From Thalassotalea sp. LPB0316 (GTDB lineage Bacteria; Pseudomonadota; Gammaproteobacteria; Enterobacterales; Alteromonadaceae), in the NCBI RefSeq assembly GCF_014898095.1, contig NZ_CP062946.1:2852001-2916000 (forward strand): DNA of 64,000 bases. Reading direction: 5' to 3'. The position numbers and the translations under genes were made by a program. Positions 18,793 through 26,224 of the stretch are shown here, piece by piece. How positions within the stretch are numbered: position 1 is the first letter of the stretch; the number at the start of each line of letters is the position of its first letter. The notes beneath the pieces are model-generated. The model ran no database searches. It worked only from the letters and a program-made list of their open reading frames with translations, and was not told where the DNA came from.

Positions 18793-19038
18793 CCAATACT
18801 AGGCTGCAAAGGCTCGAAGCTTGTAAGGTTAAAAGGCTGGAAAGTTTTAAGGTTGGAAGGTATAACGAGTCCAAAATACATCGTCTTTCCCGAGATGTTT
18901 TAGTCGGGAATCTCATAACGTTTTCACTAAAGCTTTAAGGTTCAATGCTTTAAGGCTTTAAAGAGTCCTAAAAACACTGTCATTCCAGAGCTCAAAAAAT
19001 ATCGTCATTCCTGATGTCCAAACACACCGTCATTCCCG
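18793..19038. repeat. intergenic stretch of short degenerate repeats
   Basis: No gene is visible. The stretch holds AAGGTT/GGAAGG units (18818-18861), a complete REP-like palindrome (18882-18914), TTTAAGG tandem units near 18930-18965, and partial REP half-sites (GTCATTCC at about 18981, 19004 and 19029). It ends where the insertion sequence begins. Confidence 0.6.
18882..18914 (+). repeat. REP-like palindrome, copy 2
   Basis: Same 33-base design as at 9609-9641: CGTCTTTCCCGA, loop GATGTTTTAG, then TCGGGAATCTC. A few substitutions relative to the other copies preserve most of the stem. Confidence 0.7.
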
Positions 19039-19051
19039 TATATGGACTCCC

Positions 19052-19287
19052 GGATAATTACAACCTATTTTTTGCAATGTTAAGTAGGAAAGGTGCGTCC
19101 GTATATTCGGGCTCTATTTGAGTAGCGAACTCTGGCCCCTGATGTATTCGCACCTCCATGCCTCATCGAGGTGACGGTATTTTATACCGAGGGAATGAGC
19201 AGGCTCTTGGAGGTCGGTCTTACCTATTTTTTAATCGCATTAAATAAAGATGTAATTTCCTATAACTTAATTGATGGGTTGTCTAAT
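19052..19287 (-). ncRNA. candidate bridge/seek RNA region of the IS1111-type element
   Basis: The non-coding end lies downstream of the transposase, where the IS1111 group is reported to encode its target-recognition RNA. On the minus strand several hairpins can form, including CGGTAT-AAA-ATACCG near 19170-19190 and CCTC-GAT-GAGG near 19157-19168, within a guanine/purine-rich region. Exact RNA ends and guide loops cannot be read by eye; the call rests on position plus visible stems. Confidence 0.5.
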
Positions 19288-20328
19288 TTAGTGGTGTAGC
19301 TCAGCTGGTTTTTGATATTGACTATCATGGCTTAACATCGCCCAAGCGGTTCGAACCGTTTTGTTGGCTAATGCTACCGCCGCTTTTTTAAGACTACCTT
19401 TTGCTATCAACTGTTTAATCCATATTTCTTTGTTGTTTTTAGGTTGCCGTTTATCCACGACTTTCACATAAGCCAAAGCACCTTGGATTAACGTTGAGCG
19501 TAGCCGTTTGTTACCACACTTTTTACCTATGGTACCGAGTACAATATTTCCTCCGGTACTATATTGCTTCGGTGTAAGGCCTATACAAGCCGAGGCTTCT
19601 CGCCCATTTTTAAAACTACTACCTTGATTTCCAAGGGCAATATAAAGGCCAAGCGCATTAACCGGCCCGACACCTTCTAGTGCCATTAGAGACTGGCATT
19701 GCGCTTGCTGTTTAATCAGTAAGCCTAGTTGTTTTTCAATGTGTTGCTCTTGCGCTTCGATAACTAAATACAGTTGATACATATTGCTTATTTGCTCTCG
19801 AAAAGCAAAAGGCAGCTCGTTTTCTCCATCCTCGAGTATTTCAGGAATGCGCTTTTTAAATGCCGAAATACCTTTGGGGATGGTGATGCCAAATTCAGAT
19901 ATTAACGCCCTAAGCATATTACTCATTGCTGTTAACTGGTCACTCAGATGTTGACGCATTCTTTCTATCGACTGTAAACCTTGTTGCTCAACGGTTTTGA
20001 TGGCTACAGACTTTACTCTCGGTTGTTTTGAAGCTACGCCTATTGCCAAGGCGTCGTTCTTATCGGTTTTATGGCCCTGGCGAAAGGGGGTAACGGATTT
20101 GGTCGGGATGATTTTTGCCTTGTGACCGTGTTGCTCTGCAAATCTAGCCCAGTAATGTGAAGAGCCACAGGCTTCCATGACAACGGTCGCTGGTTTCTGC
20201 TTAATTAACCAATTAGTTAATGATGCCCTAGTAAAACTTCTATCTGTGAGCACTTTGTTTTTATCTGTTATAACACAGGCATGAAAAGAAGACTTTGCTA
20301 AATCGATGGCAATAACGTTATTATTCAT
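19288..20328 (-). CDS. IS110 family (IS1111 group) transposase
   Basis: A 346-residue DEDD recombinase guided by a structured RNA in this family. The N-terminal RuvC-like domain has Asp in VIAIDLAKSS, Glu in VVMEACGSSHYWAR and Asp pair in HKTDKNDALAI. The C-terminal domain carries LMALEGVGPVNALG and the serine-containing ACIGLTPKQYSTGG. The frame is intact, so the element may be active. The ATG at 20328 is preferred over a TTG 15 bases upstream. Confidence 0.9.
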   Translation of the reverse strand: MNNNVIAIDLAKSSFHACVITDKNKVLTDRSFTRASLTNWLIKQKPATVVMEACGSSHYWARFAEQHGHKAKIIPTKSVTPFRQGHKTDKNDALAIGVASKQPRVKSVAIKTVEQQGLQSIERMRQHLSDQLTAMSNMLRALISEFGITIPKGISAFKKRIPEILEDGENELPFAFREQISNMYQLYLVIEAQEQHIEKQLGLLIKQQAQCQSLMALEGVGPVNALGLYIALGNQGSSFKNGREASACIGLTPKQYSTGGNIVLGTIGKKCGNKRLRSTLIQGALAYVKVVDKRQPKNNKEIWIKQLIAKGSLKKAAVALANKTVRTAWAMLSHDSQYQKPAELHH

Positions 20329-20541
20329 TTGTATGGACTCCAAGGTAAAAGTTTAGGCACTTATTACGTTACTCCCCCAGAGGGAGGGAGTCCATACATC
20401 GAGGTGTTTTAATCGGGAATCTCATCACATTTTCAGTAAAACATCAGAACAGCAAAAAACTAGCGCGTTAGCACTCGGTAAATGTCTGATATATAGGATA
20501 TTTGAATGATAAAGGTATAGGAAAGATAAGATAAACAATCG

Positions 20542-20618
20542 TGGCGGAGTGGACGGGACTCGAACCCGCGACCCCCGGCGTGACAGGCCGGTATTCTAAC
20601 CAACTGAACTACCACTCC
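20542..20618 (-). tRNA. tRNA-Asp (GTC), fourth in transcription order
   Basis: Reads GGAGTGG...CCACTCC-G-CCA on the minus strand, 77 nt with the 3' CCA encoded. The anticodon loop is CTGTCAC (anticodon GTC), the D-loop is AGTTGGTTAGA, and the T arm GCGGGTTCGAGTCCCGT. All four copies have the same sequence. Confidence 0.97.
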
Positions 20619-20646
20619 GCAGCAAATTGTTTATTGAGAATGTAAG

Positions 20647-20723
20647 TGGCGGAGTGGACGGGACTCGAACCCGCGACCCCCGGCGTGACAGGCCGGTATT
20701 CTAACCAACTGAACTACCACTCC
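20647..20723 (-). tRNA. tRNA-Asp (GTC), third in transcription order
   Basis: Identical to its neighbours, 77 nt with encoded CCA and GTC anticodon. Separated by 28 bases from the copy at 20542-20618. Confidence 0.97.
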
Positions 20724-20755
20724 GCAGTATACATATCAATAAGGCGTTATATCGT

Positions 20756-20832
20756 TGGCGGAGTGGACGGGACTCGAACCCGCGACCCCCGGCGTGACAG
20801 GCCGGTATTCTAACCAACTGAACTACCACTCC
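20756..20832 (-). tRNA. tRNA-Asp (GTC), second in transcription order
   Basis: Identical 77-nt tRNA-Asp. The two bases just before its 5' end differ (GT on the coding strand rather than GC), showing that the repeat units do diverge slightly outside the mature tRNA. Confidence 0.97.
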
Positions 20833-20859
20833 ACAAGGATATAACTAGCGAGATTAAAT

Positions 20860-20936
20860 TGGCGGAGTGGACGGGACTCGAACCCGCGACCCCCGGCGTG
20901 ACAGGCCGGTATTCTAACCAACTGAACTACCACTCC
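20860..20936 (-). tRNA. tRNA-Asp (GTC), first in transcription order
   Basis: Promoter-proximal copy of the four-gene array, 77 nt with encoded CCA and anticodon GTC. Confidence 0.97.
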
Positions 20937-20980
20937 GCGTAAAATCTCGTTTCAACAGCAAGCCGTTGAAAGCGAGGAGG

Positions 20981-21009
20981 ATAATACGGTTCTGAACCCT
21001 CCCCGTCAA
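20981..21009 (-). promoter_or_regulatory. sigma-70 promoter of the tRNA-Asp array
   Basis: On the minus strand TTGACG (21004-21009) and TATTAT (20981-20986) are separated by 17 bases. The bases after the -10 are GC-rich (CCTCCTCGC), the discriminator type usually found on stable-RNA promoters under stringent control. The first tRNA starts about 45 bases downstream. Confidence 0.8.
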
Positions 21010-21106
21010 CACTTTTTTTTACTTTATTTGTTAGTTGGACATTTGCTAACCAAAAAGCAGAAATAAACGTCAAAATAACAACTTTTCTGCGCAAATCAAC
21101 GACAAG

Positions 21107-22453
21107 TTAAGTTGTTAAATCCGAGTCTGTGTTTTGATTTTTCTTCTTTTTCTTTCGCAAATAAATCAATAGACCGACAATAGCACCGACCACAATTACA
21201 ATATTACCACCAATAATGATGATCATCTGGAGCCGCTCTTGTGCTGCTTGCTCAGCTTTTATCTGGGCAATTTGAGCAGCTAACTCAGCTTCTCGTTGCT
21301 TGGCGAGCTCAGCTCGACGTCGCTCCTGTGCTAACTCCATGCTTGTTGCGCTATCTTCACCTAAAGTAGACATATCAGGTAACAAGCTATTTTCTGTATG
21401 CTCAACGTTAAAACTGTATTCTGGTAATACTAAGCGAAACTCTCGGCCATTTTTTGTTTCACCGAATGCGCTAACTTTTACCCGATGCACACCTGACTCA
21501 GTATAAGGTACTTCAGCTGTTCTGCGCTTGCCACTACCTTCAAGTACCGAAAATGGTACCGCTTGTTTGTCTGGATAGGTAATTTTCCCCTGAAAAATCA
21601 AACTATCGGGCTTGACGTATTGATCAGAAATATCGAAGTGAAGCTTATGCGCAACTTCTTCACTAGATGATGTTTCCACTAAGGTGGTAATAGGACTGCG
21701 CTGCAAAATTACCGGCTTTTGTTGTAATTCACGCGCCGCCATGGGTAAAAATAGCTTGTATACGGGCACCCATTCGCCAGGGGCTATTGTCAGTTCAAAC
21801 TCTCCGGTAAAAACACTATCTCGGGCATATTCATCAAGTTCACGGCCATCATCGCGAAAAGTTGTCAGGCGAACAAGATCAGCACCAAAATTGTCGTAGT
21901 CTTGGTTGTTAGTACTAAAGAAATCGACATCGATTGACACGACATCACTAAAATTAGGCGTGTCGATAGCAAACTCACCGTTGTACAACTTAGCTGTCAC
22001 TTTTACCGTTTCACCAGCAAGTAATATCTCAGGTAACGGCTCGACCTCAATGCGCACATCAGACACCACCATAATTTGACTCTTAGGTTCGATATTACCT
22101 AATGCCTGCCAAGGCCCTGGCATCGGATTCTTGATTTTGATCATGTCGAAGGTGCGATCGTCATACCACTCAACTTGCTCTTTATCGTGCGACTCTACCT
22201 TAATTTTAGTGCCATCGGGTTGAACTAAAATAATCGGTGCAGAGCCATGGGTACGATAAAACAAGAGTGTAATTTCTTCGATATTGGCATCAATGCGAAA
22301 GCGATTATCAAAATAAGGGATTTGATTAGTCACGTTATCCACGCGATAAAAATCAATTTTATCCGTCACTTCTTGACTATTTACGGCCGAAGTAGCTAAT
22401 GCTGCAGCCAAAACGCTCGCGCAAAGCGCTTTTATTGTTCTCTTTTGCGCCAT
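21107..22453 (-). CDS. TIGR03503 family membrane protein
   Basis: A 448-residue protein of the TIGR03503 family (function unknown, confined to marine gammaproteobacteria as far as I recall). It has a signal peptide (KALCASVLAAALATSAVNS), the family opening YFDNRFRIDANIEEITLLFYRTHGSAPIILVQPDG, beta-rich periplasmic domains, a charged coiled coil at about 370-410 (ELAQERRRAELAKQREAEL), and a C-terminal membrane helix (IIIIGGNIVIVVGAIVGLLI) with a lysine tail. Its start lies 22 bases inside the end of dnaQ, so the two are co-translated. Confidence 0.85.
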   Translation of the reverse strand: MAQKRTIKALCASVLAAALATSAVNSQEVTDKIDFYRVDNVTNQIPYFDNRFRIDANIEEITLLFYRTHGSAPIILVQPDGTKIKVESHDKEQVEWYDDRTFDMIKIKNPMPGPWQALGNIEPKSQIMVVSDVRIEVEPLPEILLAGETVKVTAKLYNGEFAIDTPNFSDVVSIDVDFFSTNNQDYDNFGADLVRLTTFRDDGRELDEYARDSVFTGEFELTIAPGEWVPVYKLFLPMAARELQQKPVILQRSPITTLVETSSSEEVAHKLHFDISDQYVKPDSLIFQGKITYPDKQAVPFSVLEGSGKRRTAEVPYTESGVHRVKVSAFGETKNGREFRLVLPEYSFNVEHTENSLLPDMSTLGEDSATSMELAQERRRAELAKQREAELAAQIAQIKAEQAAQERLQMIIIIGGNIVIVVGAIVGLLIYLRKKKKKNQNTDSDLTT

Positions 22454-23166
22454 ATAGGCTCGCTCCCTTTATCTGCAACTATATCTAACCTGGCTTGGTG
22501 CTCAGTTAATTCATCGGCAGAAGCCCTAACAACCTTTAGTGGTTTTCTATCCAGCGACAACCGAATAATGGCATTTTTATCACCTGATTGCTCTGCGCCA
22601 GAACTTAAATTCAAAGTTTCTTGCCTTCGGGTCATTTCGATATAAACGAAAGCCAACAATTGAGCATCGATCAAAGCGCCGTGATAAGTACGGTCAATTA
22701 AGCCATCAACGCGATAATGCTTTGCCAAAAAGTCTAAGGTTTTAGGCGAGCCAAACTCGTCTTTTGACGTCATCAAGGTATCGGTGATTTTGCAAATATC
22801 CGCTGTATTCGGCAAGCCTCGGCCAACCATATTAAACTCGTGATCCATAAAGCCAACGTCGAATTTGGCGTTGTGAATAACCAGTTCAGCGCCGTGAATA
22901 AAATCAATAAAATCTTGAGCGACATCAGCAAACAACGGTTTATCCGCTAAAAATTCATTGGTTAAACCGTGAACGTCGATAACCTCCTGTTCCATTTCAA
23001 ATTGCGGATTGATATAAACGTGATAATTGCGCCCAGTTAATTGGCGGTTGATCATTTCAACACAGCCAATTTCGACAATTCTGTGACCTTCTCTTGGGTT
23101 AATACCCGTTGTTTCGGTATCTAGAATAACGAGTCTTTCTTGTTGTTTTTCTGTCGGGTGTCCCAC
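22432..23166 (-). CDS. dnaQ: DNA polymerase III epsilon subunit DnaQ
   Basis: The 3'-5' proofreading exonuclease of the replicase, 244 residues. Exonuclease motifs are LDTETTG (Exo I), HNAKFDVGFMD (Exo II) and YHGALIDAQLLA (Exo III, DEDDh type). The C-terminal tail binds the alpha subunit. It is divergent from rnhA with about 110 bases between them, the classical dnaQ-rnhA arrangement. Confidence 0.95.
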   Translation of the reverse strand: MGHPTEKQQERLVILDTETTGINPREGHRIVEIGCVEMINRQLTGRNYHVYINPQFEMEQEVIDVHGLTNEFLADKPLFADVAQDFIDFIHGAELVIHNAKFDVGFMDHEFNMVGRGLPNTADICKITDTLMTSKDEFGSPKTLDFLAKHYRVDGLIDRTYHGALIDAQLLAFVYIEMTRRQETLNLSSGAEQSGDKNAIIRLSLDRKPLKVVRASADELTEHQARLDIVADKGSEPIWRKREQ

Positions 23167-23276
23167 GCAGTACTCTCTTTATTGAAAACAATTAGTGCCA
23201 TTATACGGACAGATTTGAATAAATAAAAAGTTTCAAATAATCGTGTTACCATAGCCCCAAAAAATAGAGTTATATT

Positions 23277-23738
23277 ATGAAAGAAGTAAAGATATTCACC
23301 GATGGCTCATGTTTGGGCAACCCCGGTCCCGGTGGCTATGGCGCCGTTCTCATTTATAAAGGCCATCAAAAAGAGTTAGCCCAAGGGTATCAGCTCACTA
23401 CCAACAACCGTATGGAAATGTTAGCAACTGTCAAGGCGCTTGCCTCACTAAAAGAGCCTTGTAAGGTCACATTAACCACAGATAGCCAATACGTAAAACA
23501 AGGGATCACCTCGTGGATCAGTAAATGGCAAAAAAACAATTGGAAAACGGCGGCAAAACAACCGGTGAAAAATGTCGATTTATGGCAAGCACTTTTTGAG
23601 CAAACTAAGCGCCATGACATTAAATGGCATTGGGTTAAAGGTCATTCTGGCCATCCAGAAAACGAGCGTTGTGATGAACTTGCCCGCAATGCAGCAATGG
23701 CAAAAGACTTACTCAAAGACGAAGGTTACATTAGTTAA
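23277..23738 (+). CDS. rnhA: ribonuclease HI
   Basis: Degrades the RNA strand of RNA-DNA hybrids. It is 153 residues long with the four catalytic acidic positions in [27 protein letters not shown] and [12 protein letters not shown], and the basic handle region [21 protein letters not shown]. It is divergent from dnaQ. Confidence 0.96.
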   Translation: MKEVKIFTDGSCLGNPGPGGYGAVLIYKGHQKELAQGYQLTTNNRMEMLATVKALASLKEPCKVTLTTDSQYVKQGITSWISKWQKNNWKTAAKQPVKNVDLWQALFEQTKRHDIKWHWVKGHSGHPENERCDELARNAAMAKDLLKDEGYIS

Positions 23739-23775
23739 ACAACCATAGTAAATCTGCTGAGAACTCAATTTATCG

Positions 23776-23838
23776 TTGGCAAAGCTAGCTATCTCGTTTA
23801 GTATTCCCAAGCAATATAAATTATAACGTTTGGGAATA
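23776..23838 (+). promoter_or_regulatory. promoter with overlapping 9-base inverted repeat
   Basis: TTGGCA (23776-23781), 17 bases, TAGTAT (23799-23804). Perfect arms TATTCCCAA (23802-23810) and TTGGGAATA (23830-23838) overlap the -10 and the expected transcription start, 6 bases before the ATG of the hydrolase gene. This could be a repressor site (persulfide dioxygenase genes are often controlled by sulfide-sensing regulators) or a leader hairpin hiding the start codon. Confidence 0.55.
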
Positions 23839-23843
23839 TTAAA

Positions 23844-24707
23844 ATGCATCATCCCACTATCAAAGCATTCTTTCATCAAGATTCTTCCACTTTGACTTAT
23901 GTCGTTCACTGCCCTGTAACCCTAAAGTGCTGTGTTATCGATCCACCACTTGATTACGATATTTTTTCTGGCAACTTAACTTCAAACTGTTTAACACCGA
24001 TTATTGAGTACATTAAGCGTGAAACCCTTAGTGTCCAGTGGTTGTTAGAAACCCATGCCCATGCTGATCACGTGACGGGGAGTAAAGTATTAAAAGCTAA
24101 AGTTGGTGGTCAAATCGCGGTTAGCCACGGTATTGAAGATGTTCAAAATAGCGTTAAAAAGATGCTGCAATTATCAGATGAGGTCTTAACTACCCAAGTT
24201 TTTGATAAGTTATTTGAAGACGGTGAACGTCTTGAGTTGGGCGAGTTAACGATTGAGATATTAGCAACGCCAGGCCATACACCAGATAGTGTCACTTTCG
24301 TGATTGGTGAACACGCCTTTGTTGGTGATACTTTATTTATGCCTGACTCGGGCTCAGCTCGCTGTGATTTTCCCAATGGTAGCGCCGCTCAGTTATACCA
24401 ATCAATACAAAAAATCTATCAATTGGGCGACAACACTAAGTTATACATGTGCCATGATTATCGGCCAAACAATCGCGAGCTTGCCTATATTACGACCGTT
24501 GCAGAACAAAAGAAAAGTAACGTCCAAATTAACGAAACCGTTAGCCAAGCGCAATATGTTGAAGTTCGAGAAGGTCGCGATGCTAAATTAGCTATCCCAC
24601 GACTACTCTACCCTGCGCTGCAAGTAAATATTCGCGGCGGTAATCTACCTCAAGCCGATAGCAATGGCCAAGCCTATATTCGAATGCCAATGCAACTGGC
24701 TGATTAA
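23844..24707 (+). CDS. MBL-fold hydrolase, Blh/ETHE1-like persulfide dioxygenase
   Basis: A 287-residue metallo-beta-lactamase-fold protein. THAHADHVTG holds the metal-binding HxHxDH, TPGHTPDS a further His, and VGDTLFMPDSGSARCDFPNGSA the bridging Asp plus a loop typical of Blh/ETHE1-type persulfide dioxygenases. The final CHDYRP contributes another ligand. These enzymes oxidise glutathione persulfide to sulfite during sulfide detoxification. No rhodanese domain or regulator is encoded next to it. The assignment within the MBL superfamily is by motif resemblance. Confidence 0.82.
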   Translation: MHHPTIKAFFHQDSSTLTYVVHCPVTLKCCVIDPPLDYDIFSGNLTSNCLTPIIEYIKRETLSVQWLLETHAHADHVTGSKVLKAKVGGQIAVSHGIEDVQNSVKKMLQLSDEVLTTQVFDKLFEDGERLELGELTIEILATPGHTPDSVTFVIGEHAFVGDTLFMPDSGSARCDFPNGSAAQLYQSIQKIYQLGDNTKLYMCHDYRPNNRELAYITTVAEQKKSNVQINETVSQAQYVEVREGRDAKLAIPRLLYPALQVNIRGGNLPQADSNGQAYIRMPMQLAD

Positions 24708-24720
24708 ACTTCTAACTATA

Positions 24721-24748
24721 AGCCACACATTAGGGGTGTGGCTTTCTT
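24721..24748 (+). terminator. weak terminator-like hairpin
   Basis: AGCCACAC / GTGTGGCT stem with a 7-base loop, then TTCTTCG. It lies 14 bases after the hydrolase stop and overlaps the 3' end of the convergent DUF2919 gene. The T run is poor. Confidence 0.45.
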
Positions 24749-25251
24749 CGCTCTTTCGGCTTGACATACTCAGGCAAAGGCTCAGGAAACTCAGCTAAAT
24801 TAAGTGCTAAACGTTTACTCGTCAGGCTTTTATATATCAAATACAAGGTCAATAGGCTTTGCCCGACTAACCAAGTTACCGACGTTAAGTCCCAATAAAA
24901 ATAAGCAATGACATTAACGATTAAATCAAATAGCAATGCGGCAACCATTAACTGGCGATAACGCGGCCAAATACTTTTGATCCAAGCACTCGCCTCTGGG
25001 CGCCTCAAACTCATCACTACAATCAGTAAAATCCCCACTAATCCTGAGATCAAATTTAAATAAAACACCTGTTTTTCTGGGTAGACAAAGGCAATAAAGC
25101 TGGTTCGATCTTGAAAGTTAGTCAGCGATATTAGCCAGACAATATAGGCTCGCATAACAAATAAAATCACGACATAGCAAAGACGAGAGATCTTCAAGCA
25201 ATCAAATTTGTCGAAGTCATTAACACTGTAGTTGGCGTACTGCTTACTCAT
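24730..25251 (-). CDS. DUF2919 (YfeZ-like) membrane protein
   Basis: A 173-residue inner-membrane protein with about four hydrophobic helices (roughly 26-42, 60-82, 102-120 and 122-142). The N-terminal pattern NDFDKFDCLKISRLCYVV and the RRPEASAWIKSIWPRYRQ loop agree with DUF2919/YfeZ as I recall it. Function unknown. It follows the DUF599 gene by 28 bases on the same strand. Confidence 0.72.
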   Translation of the reverse strand: MSKQYANYSVNDFDKFDCLKISRLCYVVILFVMRAYIVWLISLTNFQDRTSFIAFVYPEKQVFYLNLISGLVGILLIVVMSLRRPEASAWIKSIWPRYRQLMVAALLFDLIVNVIAYFYWDLTSVTWLVGQSLLTLYLIYKSLTSKRLALNLAEFPEPLPEYVKPKERRKPHP

Positions 25252-25279
25252 ACCAAATCAACTCTCTTGGTGAAACGGA

Positions 25280-25990
25280 TCAAATATCCCGCTCTTGGTT
25301 TAGAATCTCCTGCCCTGCGGTAATTGCTTTGACCGCCTTTGACTGGAATTCACGAATATACAAGGTATAAACAACAAAGGCGCTAGCAAACATAAATAGC
25401 AAAGGATGATAAAACCATGACAGCGCGGCTAACGAGAAGTAGTACGCGCGCAAACCATAGTTATATGAGTGTGCTGCTTGGTCTTGAACAATCGCCATTT
25501 GCCGAGCGTAGCGTTTTAAGTTTTCATTTTCACGCTGGCCATCCACCGGCATAGCCCCAACCATGACATTCAAAAAGCCATATTGGCGCATTGACCAGGT
25601 AAAATTAAAAAACGCCAAGACAAAAATAAAAACCAGCAAGCTAATCTTCATTTGAATTTTTCCTTCTGTTGCAAAAGCAGCATAAGGTAGCGAGTTGATT
25701 ACTGTGGCAACGTGTTCAACTTTAGCAAACAACGCCAACAAACCGGCTAACACTAACAACGTGCTCGAAGCAAAAAAGGCGATATTGCGCTCTAAATTAG
25801 CCAATAATGATGCATCGGAAACCCTAATTTCGTGACCAATTAACTCATGCATCCAGTGTATTCTATGTTGATGCAAGCAACGGGCAATACAGTCGGTTGT
25901 TTTCGCTTTCTTACGGGCAAAGGTTGTATAACCGTACCAACAACAGACAAAAAATGCGGCGGCGATAAGATCAAGAAAAGAAAGCATCAT
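25280..25990 (-). CDS. DUF599 membrane protein
   Basis: A 236-residue polytopic membrane protein of the DUF599 family (function unknown). Characteristic elements are WMHELIGHEIRVSDASLLANLERNIAFFASS, a long helix region FVLAFFNFTWSMRQYGFLNVMVGAMP, and the HSYNYGLRAYYFSLAALSWF segment. The start is uncertain: adjacent in-frame ATGs at 25990 and 25987, or an upstream GTG at 26005. It is probably an operon with the DUF2919 gene. Confidence 0.8.
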   Translation of the reverse strand: MMLSFLDLIAAAFFVCCWYGYTTFARKKAKTTDCIARCLHQHRIHWMHELIGHEIRVSDASLLANLERNIAFFASSTLLVLAGLLALFAKVEHVATVINSLPYAAFATEGKIQMKISLLVFIFVLAFFNFTWSMRQYGFLNVMVGAMPVDGQRENENLKRYARQMAIVQDQAAHSYNYGLRAYYFSLAALSWFYHPLLFMFASAFVVYTLYIREFQSKAVKAITAGQEILNQERDI

Positions 25991-26224
25991 AAGGTGAAAA
26001 TACACTCATCATTAAAACTTTGAATATGATAACCAGATTTATCTTAATAATTAATCTATTACTAGTATTTTTGTTAACAAACTAGATCACCGTCTAAATA
26101 ACAATAAATTAACAATTGCAAATTAACGTAAATTTCATACCGCCAAACGTAAAGCTTTTGCCTCAAAATGTAATTTTTTGCGACACTATGTAAAGAAAAT
26201 AATAATCCAATGTTCAGGAAAACC

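Larger units (their letters stand above)
19039..20400 (-). mobile_element. IS1111-type (IS110 family) insertion sequence
   Basis: About 1.36 kb. It contains a DEDD transposase on the minus strand, a short region before it and about 250 non-coding bases after it. Subterminal inverted repeats of 11 bases are present: TATGGACTCCC at 19041-19051 and its complement at 20386-20396, set 2 and 4 bases in from the ends. The ends were defined by the interrupted REP-like palindrome: CGTCATTCCCG (19028-19038) joins perfectly to AGGTG...TCGGGAATCTC (20402-20423) when the element is removed, with one G ambiguous. No longer target duplication is seen, as is typical of this family. Confidence 0.85.

Noticed and set aside
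19039..20400. Part of a composite transposon carrying neighbouring genes
   Set aside because: Only one copy of the element is in the window, and the flanks close perfectly on one REP-like unit, so it is a single simple insertion.
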